DNA of 64,000 bases, from assembly GCA_030789695.1 (NCBI GenBank), contig CM061139.1:105808837-105872836 (forward strand), given 5' to 3'. The position numbers and the translations under genes are program-made. Origin of the DNA: Scilla litardierei (taxonomy: Eukaryota; Streptophyta; Magnoliopsida; Asparagales; Asparagaceae). Within the stretch, counting starts at the first letter, position 1, and each line of letters begins with the position of its first letter. Shown in pieces: positions 36,320-48,509 of this stretch. The notes beneath the pieces were generated by a model. That model was not told the origin of the DNA. It saw nothing but the letters and a program-made list of their open reading frames with translations, and made no database searches.

Positions 36320-36693
36320 GGCAATCTTCCATTGCGAAAAAGTGGTGCGAAAGGCCGTGCGAAAACATTTTTTTATTTTTTTGAAATTTTTTTTTCCAAA
36401 TTTTTTTTGATGTTTAATCCATACAATTATATTCTCCAGGAAAAATAATGGGTGAACCCTAGTGGGATTAGAGCACTCATCCACCCGTTACAAATTTAAC
36501 GGTCTCAAAACGAGCGAATTTGTTGAAATGCCTTGATCGAAGACCAAATGACATTATTTCTCAACGATTATTTTTTGAGGGGGGGTATAACAGCATATAA
36601 TGAAGGTGGAAAAAAGAAGTTCTGAAAAAAAAATTCCAAAAAAAAATAAAAACATTTTCGCACCGTGCGAAATGTTCTCATTTGAAGATTTAC
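36320..36693. mobile_element. fold-back element family F, copy 1
   Basis: Starts GGCAATCTTCC after (TA)n and ends GAAGATTTAC before (CA)n(GA)n(TA)n. The ends contain GTGCGAAA and TTTCGCACCGTGCGAAA hairpins. The arms share T/A-rich stretches and an ATAATG-containing middle. Copy 2 is at 57633-58014. Confidence 0.75.
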
Positions 36694-36744
36694 ACACACA
36701 CACACACACAGAGAGAGAGAGATATATATATATATATATATATA

Positions 36745-37149
36745 TGATAATTGAACCTGAAGTTCAAAATCAAATATCAATACCCTTCTGACCAAACAAA
36801 ATACGAGGGATTATTGCGAAAACTATTTATGCCATTTTCTTAAAGATGTGCACTACGCGGTAAATTGATCTCACCGATCTATGGTCTATATAGACCGATA
36901 TGGACACCGGACGTATGTCATAACACCGCTTAACTCTTTTAGCGTAATCTCACTTTACAAGGAAGATTCTTGAATCTAACCTATATACAAGCTCACTCCT
37001 GAAGTCGTGGCTTAATAAATAAGTGTAGAAATAATTTATGACATTCGCAACCACGTATTTATTCACCTTAAGCATGTTTCTCTATCCACATAAAAACTGA
37101 ACGACTCAAGAAAATAATGGCCTGAAGACCATATAGGACCATACTTGGA
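36745..37149. other. unassigned AT-rich DNA
   Basis: No element or gene could be supported. It may be the decayed upstream part of the Copia relic that begins to be recognisable near 37150. Confidence 0.35.
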
Positions 37150-37976
37150 TGTGTTCAAAGATATGTTTACCGCTTGTCTTATAGTGAAAGGCTACACCCA
37201 GTTAAAGGGAGTAAATTATGATTAGATTTGTTTCCTAATGGTAAGGGCTTAAGTCGATTCACATGATATTTATGATAGCAGCATACTTGGATCTATAGCT
37301 TGCCTAAATAGATATAAGACATTTCTCCATAGAGAACTAGAATGAAGAAATATTTGCAAGTTATCTTGAGGGGTATGTATCTAGAAGTATTCAGTGTGTG
37401 CAAGTTAATACGCACAATCTGCGGATGAAAACAATCATATAGAAAGTGTTATTTTTGTTTTGATTTTTTTGATGAAAGAAAGGGATTACCATGTGTATAT
37501 CAAGTGAGCCAAAGGAAGATTGTTGATCTTATCCATTTATGTCGATGATATATCTATCGATGGTGTTAAATGATAGGGAGATGATCAATATGGCTAAAAG
37601 TGGGCTCTCATCTCAATTCAATATGAAAGGCATGGCTGATGCTTCCTATGTGCTAGGAATGAAGATCCTTTGGGATCAACCAAAGAGATGCCTTGCGCTT
37701 TTGCAAAAATCATATGTAAGGAAAAATCTAGGGGTGATTTGGAATGCAAAACAACAAAGCTGATCAATAATACCCTTATCTTCAATAATCATAATTTTAG
37801 CATGGAATGTTTCTTGCAAAAATGGTGAGTAAAAAAAGATAACGAACATATCATATACGAGTGCAATTAGCAGTTTAATGTATACCATGACTTACACCCA
37901 AACTTACTTGGCTTATGTGACTGGACTGCTAAAAAAATTTCAAAATGACCCTAAATATAAATCTTGGGATGGGTAT
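37150..37976 (+). pseudogene. Copia reverse transcriptase relic, left half
   Basis: With frameshifts and stops, the plus strand retains LIVKGYTQLKG, EEIFASYLEGY, SIYVDD, DREMINMAKSGLSSQFNMKG, ASYVLGMKIL and YTSAISSLMYTM, a normal Copia RT order. It stops abruptly at the TSD of the Tat element and resumes at 61851. Confidence 0.85.
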
Positions 37977-38831
37977 TGATATGGCCCTTCCAGGATGGGC
38001 CAATACCGAACGACCCAAGCCCACGTCGTACGCCAGCGGCTTTGAGGAAGGACGGGCCAAGCAGCGGGGCCCCCACGAAGACTTGGAGTCGGGCCGGCCT
38101 CGGATCGAAGCGGACGCCACCACTGGCTTACGTTAACAGAAGTTAACCGCTCCCCTTAAAGTGTGCGCCCCTTAATCACCATTAAGGGGCCCCATTACGC
38201 CCACCTTCATCATGACCCATGAAGGAAGGCGCCATCAAAGTGGCGGATCGTCGGGGCGAAAGTGGGGGACGTTGAGAAGACGTGGCCGTGGAAGACTCCT
38301 ATAAAGAGACTCGAGGTACAACGTATAAAAGGGTCACTTCTTGGATACCCAAAAGACTGAGGTATTCCTCTCTCACGACCTTGTCTTCCACCTTATATTT
38401 CTCCTCCACAGCTCGGCCCGAGGACTCGCGTATCGGCCTCCCCGTGAGCCATACCGATCCCACCGAGCATCCTTTAGATCTGTTCTGACTTAGGCATCAG
38501 AGGGGACTTGGTTGGAACCAAGGTCCGACCCCCCCTGATGAGCTTTCTTATCTATTCAAGTCAAGCAGATCCAGTCGCGCCGAGGCTACCCTTCGGTGCC
38601 CAGCTAGCCCGAAGCCAAACGTGCTCGCCTCCGAGTCCGTTCGTCTACACCCCTACGGAGGCCGTCGCCCTGCCTAGGACCCCCTTCGGCACGCCGACGC
38701 ACGGACCCGCACGCTCTTCGCTGAAGCCGAACGAGTCGGATCCCGCTCCTGGAGGCTGCACGTGATCCCCACGAGCGTTGACCTCCAGCCTCCCAGTCAA
38801 CCTATCAGCGGTGAGAAAACACCCCGAAACA
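37977..38831 (+). repeat. 5' LTR of the Tat element
   Basis: 855 bp. CTATAAAGAGAC near 38300 is a possible TATA region. Ends CCCCGAAACA. Confidence 0.9.
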
Positions 38832-38833
38832 TC

Positions 38834-38851
38834 TGGCGCCGTCTGTGGGAA
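38834..38851 (+). other. primer binding site of the Tat element
   Basis: TGGCGCCGTCTGTGGGAA starts two bases after the 5' LTR. This word recurs at the primer site of many plant Gypsy elements. The tRNA was not assigned. Confidence 0.7.
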
Positions 38852-38887
38852 ACGAAGAAGCACCCACATCAAACAACCACATCCGAG

Positions 38888-41800
38888 ATGACGCGACCAC
38901 GTACCTCCAGGCACAAGAGTGTGGTGGCGGCAACATCAGCGCCAGGGCCAGCCAACGACCGCCTGGGCAAAGATGCGACTACCCGTCGCCTGCCCCGAGC
39001 CGAGGGGCCAGGTGCACAGCAGGTAGGACAAATGGAGGTAGATCGTGGAGGGGCCGAGAGCCACCCCCAACCCATTTATTTCTCCGAAGAGGACCTGAAG
39101 GAGGCAGAGCCGCTGCGCGATGAAGCACTAGTCGTCTCGGCTGTCATTGACACCACCTTGGTCCGTCGACTCCTCGTGGACACCGGGAGCTCATGCGACA
39201 TCCTGTTCATGTCAACTCTAGAGAGGATGGGGCTGCGAGCCGAAGACCTGTAGCCTTGATTAGGGACCGTAATAGGCTTCACGGGCCACTCCACCCCCAT
39301 CGTAGGGATGGTCCGCCTCCTTGTCACGCTCGGGGAGCCACCCAACTCGACCACCCTCGCAATAGAGTTTGTGGCGTTGAGGATCGGGTCAGCGTACAAC
39401 GGGATCATCGGTCGACCGCTCCTCAACGTGGCCGGGGCCGTGGTCTCAACTCTCCACCAAATGTTCAAGTTCCGGACCCCAAGAGGAGTCGGGAAGATTA
39501 GAGGCGACCCGACGAAGCCTAAGATCTGCTACCAACTGACCGGCACGGACCACGATGTGAAGCGCTGCAACCTAATGGACCATCTCGACCCGAGATGCGG
39601 CCCGAGCGACGCAAGACCTGCACCCGTGGAAGAGCCAGAGCTCATCCCCGTCATGGATGTGGGCGGTAGATTCCTCTCCATAGGGTCAGAACTCGACCCG
39701 ATCTTGAGAGGCGAGTTGATCGGTTGCTTGGAGGCCAACCTGGACATCTTCGCCTGGTCGCCTGATGACATGGCAGGCGTGGACCCCCAAGTAATCACCC
39801 ACCAGCTACACGTCGACCCCAATTTCACGCCAGTCAGGCAGAAGAAGAGGAATTTGGACGGCGAGAAGATGAGGGCCGCCTCCGAAGAAGTGGAGCGCCT
39901 GCTCGACGTGGGCTTCATCCGAGAGGTCTGGTACCCAAAATGGCTAGCCAACGTCGTGATGGTGAAAAAGTCTAGCGGCAAGTGGCGAATGTGCGTGGAC
40001 TTCACCGATCTCAACAACGCCTGCCCCAAAGATAGCTACCCGCTGCCCCGCATCGACCACCTCGTAGACAATGCCTCGGGCTACGAGATGCTTAGCTTCA
40101 TGGACGCTTATTTCGGATACAACCAGGTCCAGATGGACCTGGAAGATGAGGAGAAAACATCATTCATCATCGACCGGGGGACCTTCTGCTACAAGAAGAT
40201 GCCCTTCGGCCTAAAGAATGCATGGGCGACCTATCAAAGGATGGTCAACAGGGTTTTCGGCTCCCAGATAGGGAGGAACCTCGATGTCTACGTGGACGAC
40301 ATGCTAGTCAAGTCCAGGGACCCCACCGACCATATTGCCGACCTTCGGGAGACTTTCGAGCAGCTGCGAAGGCACAACATCCGGCTCAATCCCACTAAAT
40401 GCACGTTTGGGGTGAGGTCCGAAAAATTTCTGGGCTTCATGATCACCAACTGTGGCATTGAAGCCAACCCCGACAAGATCGAGGCCCTGGTCAACATGAG
40501 GGAATCGACGACGATCAAAGAGCTGCAGATGCTGAACGGGCGGATCGCTGCTCTTGGGCGCTTCCTGTCCAAATCCGCGGAGAGATCTCTTCCCTTCTTC
40601 AGGACCCTGAGAAAGGCTCTCTCCGAACCCACCGAGAAGAGGAAGGCCGTAGAGTGGGACGAGAGCTGCGCCCGAGTATTCACCGAGCTGAAGGAGTACC
40701 TCTGCAGTCCCCCCACTCCTCTCCAAGCCCAGGGAGGGGGAATTGCTGAGCCTTTACTTAGCCAGCACTGGAGAAGCGGTGAGCTCGGTACTCATCAGGG
40801 AGGACGACGGGGTGCAAAGGCCGGTGTACTATACTAGCCGAATCCTGAGGGATGCGGAGGGCTGATATAGCCCCATGGAGAAACTCGCCTACGCCCTTGT
40901 GCTCTCGGCACGACGACTCCGCCCCTACTTCCAAGCCCACACGATCCTGGTCCTAACCGACTCCCAGCTCGAGCAAAACCTTAAGAGGTTCGATTGGATG
41001 GGGAGGATGCTGAATTGGAGAGTAGAGCTAAGCGAGTTTGACCTCCGGTATAAGCCGCGGACCGCCATCAAGGGACAGGCACTGGCGGACTTCATCACCG
41101 AGTGCACCATTAATGGAGGAGCGCCCCCTGAGGACGCGGACCCGAACATGGTAATGCCTCAACCTTTGTCTTTCCTTTTGGCTGACGTTGTTCTTACCGA
41201 TCAATCAGGGGACAAAGATGATGGGTAGTCCACGTAGACGGTTCGGCGACCCTGACGGGGAGCGGGGCCGGCATCGTCATCCGGTCCCCCGACGGACACA
41301 CCATTGAGTACGCACTCCGATTCGAGTTTCCGGCCACCAACAACGTGGCCGAGTACGAAGCCGCCATCAATGGCCTGAAGCTAGCTCGGGCCCTGGGTGC
41401 AGACTCCGTACGCCTCCTTAGTGATTCCAAGCTCATCATCAACCAGCTGCAAGGGGATTATGAGGCTCGGGAGGAGGCGATGCAACGTTACCTGACCTCA
41501 ACCAAGACCGAGCTATCCAGGTTCAAACACATCGAGACCCTCCACCTGCCGCGATCGGAGAACGCCCGCGCAGATGCCCTATCAAAGCTGGCCTCCTCCT
41601 CTCTTAAGGAGTTGGGTCGCGCCATCTACGTCGAGAACCTCCGAACCCCCAGTACGGAGGTGAAAGAGCTGATGGTCATCGATACGGAGCCCACCTGGAT
41701 GGACCCAATCATGCGATACCTGACCGCCGGAGAAGTCCTAACGGACCAAGACGAGTGTCGGGCATTGGAACGAAAAGCCCTCTGGTACGTGCTCCACGAG

Positions 41801-42943
41801 GGAGTGCTATACAGAAGGCACTGGACGAAGACCGATGTCTTACCCTACCTCAAGTGCCTCAGGTCACAGGAGGCCGACTATGTCATCTGTGAGGTCTACG
41901 AAAGGATCTGCAGAAATCACCACGGGGGCAAGACGGTCTCCATGAAGATCCTAAGGCAGGGATACTACTGGCTGACCTTAGTTAACGAATCGACCGAGTT
42001 CGTCCAGAAATGTCCGAAGTGCCAGTGATTTGCCAAGCTCGGCTCGTCCCCCCAGCGGAACTCGTCCCGATAATCAGCACTGTCCCCTTTGCTAAGTGGG
42101 GGCTTGACATCCTCGGTCCCTTCACCTCCGGGAAAGGGTAGAGGAAATTCCTGATTGTGGCGGTGGATTACTTCACCAAGTGGATCAAGGCCAAGCCATT
42201 GGCCACCATCACCTGGAAGAAGGCGAATAGCTTTATGTGGAACCCCATCATCTCCAAGTTCGGCATACCCCGGTTCATCGTCACTGACAATGGAAAGCAG
42301 TTCGATTCCGCGGGATACAAAGACTTCTGCGCGGATTGGAAGATCAAGCTTTTGTTTGCCTCTGTGGCACACCCCTAGACTAATGGGATGGCCGAAGCTG
42401 CTAACAAATGCATCATCGAACCACTTCGTAAGAAAGTGACGGAAGCACAAGGAAACTGGCCGGATGAACTGCATGGGATACTATGGACATACCGGACAAC
42501 CCATAAGGAGGCCACAGGAGAGACCCCCTTCATGCTCGTGTACGGCACCGAAGCGGTTGTGCCCATTGAGGTGGGCGAGGAGTCCCTCCGCCTCAGACAT
42601 TTCGACAAAGAGAGAAACTCCGAAGGCTTAGAGCTCAACTTAGAGCTCGTAGACGAGCGACGAGACCAAGCCATGGCCTCAATCGTCCGACAAAAGCAAT
42701 GGGTAGCCCTGCTACTATAACTCCCGGGTCAAGGGAAGAAGCTTCCACCAGGGAGATCTGGTCCTCAGGAAAGCGATCTTCAACCCGGAGGTCGTCCGTA
42801 AGGGGAAGCTTGCTGCTAAATGGGAAGGGCCCTATAAGGTCACCGAGGTCCTCGGCCCTGTCACATACCGGCTCTCTACCCTAGGAGGGAAAGCATTGAC
42901 TCACACTTGGAATGTAAAGCACCTCCGCAAGTACTACCAGTAA
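38888..42943 (+). pseudogene. degenerate Tat gag-pol with most of gag missing
   Basis: Starts MTRPRTSRH at 38888. After about 50 codons it passes straight to the pre-protease motif IYFSEEDL and protease LLVDTGSSCDILF, so gag core and nucleocapsid are absent. Two stops fall at 39251 and 39257. RT is open from 39308 with CVDFTDLNNACPKDSYPLPR and VYVDDMLVKS, and a frameshift near 40735. A first RNase H region carries TGA at 40863. A second RNase H has HVDGS, NVAEYEAAINGL and LLSDSKL after a frameshift near 41225. Integrase has HHGGKT, CPKCQ, VDYFTKW and TDNGKQF with further breaks, and the C-terminal PYKVTEVL region ends at TAA 42941-42943. It cannot encode a functional polyprotein. Confidence 0.9.
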
Positions 42944-43029
42944 GCGTGTACATCGCCACCCCCACCCCCGATTCAAGAAAATGTACCGAAAACGACCATG
43001 AATGAAGAGGGGATCTTTTCTGCATCTAG

Positions 43030-43388
43030 TCGTTCCTCAGGCCTAGCTGGGGACAACTACCCTAGCGGGCCGATCACCGGCTCGGCCATAAGGCTGGGGG
43101 TAACTCCCCTAGCAGACCGATCACCGGCTCGGCCGTAAGGCTGGGGGCAACTCCCCTAGTGGGACGACCTGCCGATAGATCGTGAGGCTGGGGGCAACTT
43201 CCCCAGCTGACCGATCATCGGATCGACCATAAGGCTAGGAGCAACTCCCCCAGTAGGCCGATTAATCGATCGACCGTAAGCCTGGGGGTAGCTCCCCCAG
43301 CCGGCCGGCCGACCCGATCGACCATAAGGCTGTGGGCAACTCCCCCAGCAGGCAATCACCCGATCGACCATAAGGCTAGAGACAAGTT
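43030..43388 (+). repeat. tandem repeats in the Tat 3' region, left part
   Basis: Variable units of roughly 45-60 bp built on GGCTGGGGGCAACTCCCCCAG followed by CGATCGACC-like words. The array is cut at 43388 by the SIRE-like insertion and resumes after 53584. Confidence 0.85.
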
Positions 43389-45707
43389 TGTTGGACGCAA
43401 CGATCTATGACCTCTTGGTTTGATGATGACAAACGTGTCGTGATATCTAATGTGTGTGCTAGTGTGTTTCAGGATTGGCGAATCAGGCGAATCAATATAT
43501 CTCTCTTCAAATGGAGGAATTACTAAGTATAAAGCATTTGGGAGAGAGAGTAATTGATGTGCTCAAAGCAAAGTAGACTTGGTCAAGATGAAGAGATGAG
43601 GAGAGACCAATTCAAATCTCATGGGGATTTAGTCAAATCAATTAGAAGATCTCATCCTATTTCCTAATTCTTCTCCTATTCAGACACCAAATAGATCTAT
43701 TCAAATCCTATATCTTTCCTATTCCAACCTCAAATCCCTTAGTTTGTGGGATCCTATTTTGAGCCAAAGACAACCTCCTCATCTCCCTATATAAATCCTC
43801 CTCTCAACCCTAAGAAGAGTGAGGCATACATCAATACAAAAAGGCCATACAAAAATTAGAGAGGAGGGTGTGAGGCAATCAAAAAGAGGCTACAAAATTC
43901 CAAGAAGCTGCAGTCGAGACATCAAAAGTTGGGGACGGCCAAGAGCAAGAAAACAAAGCCGATTTCTACATGTCTACATACAGAAGCTTGATCATCATCA
44001 GGACTTCCGGTGGTTCATCATCAACCAAACATGAGATCTCTACACGGGTGGATCACAGCGCTTAAAAGGCCGTGGCAAACCCTAAGCCCTCGCTGAAGCG
44101 ATATTCCTTGTTTTCGTCGACGTCGCGCTGCCGTGAGATCTCCTTCAACCCGAAGTCGAGTTCATCCCCATTTTTCTACCGTCAAAAGAAGTCTTGGGTG
44201 CTCCGTTGCATCAACCTGTGACCATCTCGTTGCTGTCGCACGAAGAGGAGTTCGGAGGCGCCATCAGAGAAAGCCAAAGCCGCTGCCCACCATCTTGCCG
44301 TGACCATCAAGTTGCCTCGCCGGAGATCACCACCGTGCCGCTGAGCTCACATCTCTGAGCTGCCCGCTTGCGTGAGGAAAGTGGGGAGCCACCTATTCGC
44401 TCGAAGAAGTCACCGTCATAAGCTCGCCGCCGTGGAGATCAAAGGATCTGTCGTTGAAGCGCCGAGCTCTCGCCGTCGCTGTGAGGTGATCGAAGAACGC
44501 CGTTCGACGTCGAAGTTCACCGTCGAAGAGCTCTCAAAGGCGTCAGACGACGAAGGACAAGCGCCGCTGCGTGTCCCAACTCGAGTCGAAGCAAACCACC
44601 GTCGGAGTAGTCCTCGCTGAGGTCGCTGCATCCACACGAAGTTACGCTTCCGCCTGGATGCCGTAACATCACCGGAGGATCATTCTCGAGTCGTCGTGAG
44701 TTGAACCGCAACATGCCTCTGCCGAACAGTCGCTGAGGAGCCCGTCATCTACGAGATCTCCACTGTTGCTGCAGGTGAAGAACGCCGCCGCTGAAGCCAT
44801 TGTCGAAGTCACCGGCGAAGCTGATCAATGCCGCTGCATGCCCTAACAAAATCAAAAGGAAGCTGACGTGGGAAGGCAACCGCCGTGAGATCGAAACGAA
44901 CGGAAATTAAATCAACGGCGTGGATTAATGTTCAGCAGATCACGCGATCGACAAAACGAAGCGCCCGCCTGCAGACGTGGAATTAAGTTTTGAAGGAATT
45001 ACTGAGCGCACTGACTGAGTATATTTGGATTTGAACTGAATTGCTCTGCGCATCGACTGCTTATTTTAAAGGAGTTGCTGAGCGCACAGACCGCTGTTAT
45101 TTGAGATTTGAACTGGAATTGCTTTACGCACAGACCAGTGCACAACTTGACATCCAGGAGTCGGATTGAGACACCGTTTGCGTCAGATTGGAGCTGACGA
45201 CGTGCTGATTGACAGAGACACCTACACGGACACAAACTGAGCATTTCTAAACCATTAAACTCTTTTATTTGTGTCTTAGTGTAACGTTCTCTGTAGGGGA
45301 AACTTTACCAATTTTCGGGACTATCTTGGGACTTGTCTAGTTGGGGCTAGACAAGTGGGACCCAGCTAGTTTGGGACTAGCTGGTAGAAAGCATTACTAG
45401 GATTGATAGTGAGAGAAAACACAGTGAGTGGGGTACTGAGAGCATGGCGAGTGTAGAGACGTAGAGGGTGCTCTGAGCGTGCTCTAACTTGTGGTTTTGT
45501 ACCTATTGCGCTATTCAATACTAGTATCTGCTTTGGGGGCTGGCGTAGGTCGTTGGGACGACCGAACCAGGGTAAATCTGTTGTGTACTCTGTGTCTGCA
45601 TTTTATTTACTCTGCTGCTGCTATAACTGCGTGAGTTTATTCGTGGGTTGCACGAATTATTTTATAAGCCTATTCACCCCCCTCTAGGCTAGGATCCAAA
45701 TCCAACA
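43389..45707 (+). repeat. 5' LTR of the SIRE-like element
   Basis: 2,319 bp. A GC-rich block at 44080-44860 produces many chance open frames. TATATAAATCC near 43788 is a TATA candidate. Confidence 0.9.
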
Positions 45708-45709
45708 AG

Positions 45710-45721
45710 TGGTATCAGAGC
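45710..45721 (+). other. tRNA-Met primer binding site of the SIRE-like element
   Basis: TGGTATCAGAGC, two bases after the LTR. Confidence 0.93.
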
Positions 45722-45752
45722 AGGTTAGAGGATCTAGTCTAGTTTAGCTATC

Positions 45753-47146
45753 ATGAAAACCCCAAAGTTAGTCTTTCCCTATGGCATGCCTATTGATCGT
45801 CCTCCTCTTTTTAGTGGCCATGATTTTATATACTGGAAGGCTAGGATGAAAACTTTTTTACTATCCATTGATGTTGATACCTGGTACATTATTGATAATG
45901 GATATTCTATGCCTGAAAGTAATCTGAATTTAAATGATAAAAATGTGTGTGTTATAAATGCTAGAGCAATGCATATCTTATTGTGTGGGTTGAGTAGAAT
46001 AATATTTGATCGTATCTCACATTGCTCTTCTGCGCAGGATATCTGGAGGACCTTGGAAACTGCATAGGGAAATGAGAAATCCCTCAGCCGCAATGAAAAG
46101 AATCAAAAGGGAAGAAACACTCCTTTAACTAACTTTGATGCTCCATCTTGTGACAATACTAAGCATAAAGTTATTTGTTTTAAATGCAGAAAGCAGGGGC
46201 ACCATTGCCCACAAGAAACAGCTCGTGTCGTAGAAAAGAAAGGAAAAGATATAGTGCGAACGTGGGACATGGATAATGGAGATGAGCTCGAGGAGAATGA
46301 AGCACACTCCTCCCTCTACTTGATGGCAAAACATAACGAGGTAAAATCTGGTAGCAAAGCTGAACTTCTTAAAATTTGTGAAGAAATGCAAAATCAAATA
46401 GTAGATCATGAGTTCACTATTGAATGTCTTCAAAATCAGAACTATGACATGCAAGTTAGAGATGATAAGGTGTTTAAAGAGAAAGAAAAACTTAAAATTG
46501 AACTTAATGCATGTAAGTCTACTATTGAAATCATGAAGAAGGAAAAAAGAAAGTTTTGATGAAAATACTCCTTGTATTTCTTGTTCCTCATTATTAAACC
46601 AAAATAGCATGCTTAAACAAGATTTAATGAAGCTCGAAGCTGAAAAAGAATATGAAATAAGAGAGCTTAAGGATAAATTTTGCATGCTAGATAACAATCT
46701 TAAAAAGAAAACAATTGAATATGAAAAGAAGGAAAAAGAAAACAAGTTGGCTTTTATTAGTAAATGCACGATGCTTGTGGAAGAAAATAAACAATTAAAA
46801 ACCAAAGTCTCTCATCTTGAAGTGGCCATTAAGAAATTCTCTATGGGAAAACAATCGTTGGACACTATTTTAGAGAATCAATTATATGGCAATAATAGAA
46901 GATGACTTGGTTTTGGTCTGAAAAACGTTGAAAAACCAAAATTCAAGAAATTCCACAATGTACACTCTATTGCAAAGAACTTACATGCAAAGTGTTTTAC
47001 TTGTGCTAGTGTTGGTCATACATCATATTATTGTAAATTTAGGAATACAAATATCAAGTTTAAACAAGTGTGGATTCCTAAATCTTTAATGGCTAACACT
47101 AGTGGACCTTGTTGGATACCAAGGTCACACTTAACACCTTTCATGT
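45753..47146 (+). pseudogene. broken SIRE-type gag
   Basis: ATG 45753 opens a gag N-terminal region (FSGHDFIYWKARMKTFL) ended by TAG at 46065. The same frame continues with a damaged zinc knuckle (CFKCRKQGHHC) and a Lys/Glu-rich coiled coil to 46559. A second frame resumes the coiled coil at 46609-46905, and an intact knuckle CFTCASVGHTSYYC lies at 46993-47034. The capsid middle appears shortened. After 47146 no coding remains. Family knowledge: SIRE gag commonly has a coiled coil and zinc knuckles. Confidence 0.8.
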
Positions 47147-47712
47147 AGGTAAGGTGGAGATTTGGCGAGGAGCAAATTTTTTCAATGTCTCATTCTTTTA
47201 GCTCCTTCGTCAAATAGCGACGAGAAGGTATAATTTTTATCCCTCTTTGCATTTCATTGCATACCTTTGTAGTTGTTTTGTGTGCTTGTTTTTATTTTGT
47301 TTTGTGTGCTTGCATGCATGATTTTTAATGTTTTTATTTCTAAAAAAACAAAAAAAAATTTGAAAAACCAAAAATAAAAAAAAATGTGCTTAAAAGAATA
47401 CCTTTTATGATTTATCTTAAGTGGTATTGTATGAATGATCAAATCTATCCATTGTAGAAGTTAATTCATTATTGTAGTAGCTACATGAACATGATGTTAT
47501 TCTTTTTAGTAGCCATGACATGTCTCATAAGTTTTAAACTTGACTTCTACACCTACATTTGCACTTTCACGATATTTGACTTCTTAGTACTTTTGGAGAT
47601 TCTTTTGAAGAATAATGGAAAGTGAATGTAGGAATGATTAAATTCTGAATTTTCTAAGGGATATGATGTGTCTAGCCATGAATAAAAATTGAGCACAAAA
47701 GAATTGCAAATG

Positions 47713-47779
<67 letters not shown>

Positions 47780-48496
47780 ATTGCTCCGTATGAAAAATGG
47801 ATACACTTCATGGCTAATACACAACCCACGAGTATCCAACTTGTGCTACATGGGTAATCATTAGCGTTGGTGTATATAACTCGTCAAGCAATGCCACCCC
47901 ACATTTAAAAGTCCTTTTAGGCCATGTTTTGGGGTTTGGTAACTTGAACTCATCTTTGATGAGGTGGGAAAAATCAATCCTAGTGAAATTCATTAAAAAT
48001 GGGAAATGTGGATTGATTTGGTTGATTGTTCTAAAATTGAATCTCCCTTAGTACTTTATTCTCTATATCATTACACTTACACAAAGGTGGAGAAGTCACT
48101 TTATGAATTTCTATGAGCTTGAATTGTCTACTCTCTAGAAAACACATGCACTTACAAGTTACAATTTATAATGGTCTACTTTTGCATGAGATATTTTTTG
48201 TGACTTCATTAGCCCACTTTTGGTGATTACAAAGGGGATGAAAGATAAGAATGGCAGATTTGATGTCGGTATTATTTGTTGAAGGGGGAGCTTGAAAAAT
48301 AATGTTGAACGGGGAGCTTAAGAGAAGGGGGAGCATGAAGAGAAGGGGAGCATGCTTTTATATTTGTTATAATGTTGTGCATGCTATGATGTAATACTTG
48401 AATATCTCATTTCTTGATTCATATTGCATTACACCCTTCAACACACTTCACACACCCATACTTATTGCCCAAATCTTTTATGGGTTTGTCATCACC
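47147..48496. other. non-coding interior of the SIRE-like element
   Basis: Where pol is expected there is only AT-rich DNA, with a (GT)n(TA)n microsatellite at 47718-47775 and GGGGAGC words near 48285-48350. Confidence 0.75.
47718..47775. repeat. (GT)n(TA)n microsatellite
   Basis: About 13 bp of GT followed by about 45 bp of TA. Unlike the TA tracts at 29-36 kb it holds no fold-back element. Confidence 0.9.
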
Positions 48497-48508
48497 AAAA
48501 GGGGGAGA
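48497..48508 (+). other. polypurine tract of the SIRE-like element
   Basis: AAAAGGGGGAGA just before the 3' LTR. Confidence 0.85.
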
Positions 48509-48509
48509 T

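Larger units (their letters stand above)
29359..36744. other. cluster of fold-back elements and Helitrons in (TA)n microsatellites
   Basis: (TA)n tracts at 29359-29419, 29835-29891, 30058-30088, 30492-30549, 32376-32424, 32829-32896, 33303-33366, 33803-33864, 34242-34262, 34666-34683 and 36721-36744 separate a series of palindromic elements and three Helitron ends. Nothing here is protein-coding. Open frames that cross the tracts are artefacts of the TAT/ATA codon run. Confidence 0.85.

Noticed and set aside
43156..43371. minus-strand repetitive open frame
   Set aside because: Reads through the CGATCGA tandem repeats with no stop by composition. Similar for 53519-54147.
46125..46805. 226-codon minus-strand frame rich in Phe/Ser/Leu
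   Set aside because: It is the complement of the Lys/Glu-rich gag coiled coil.
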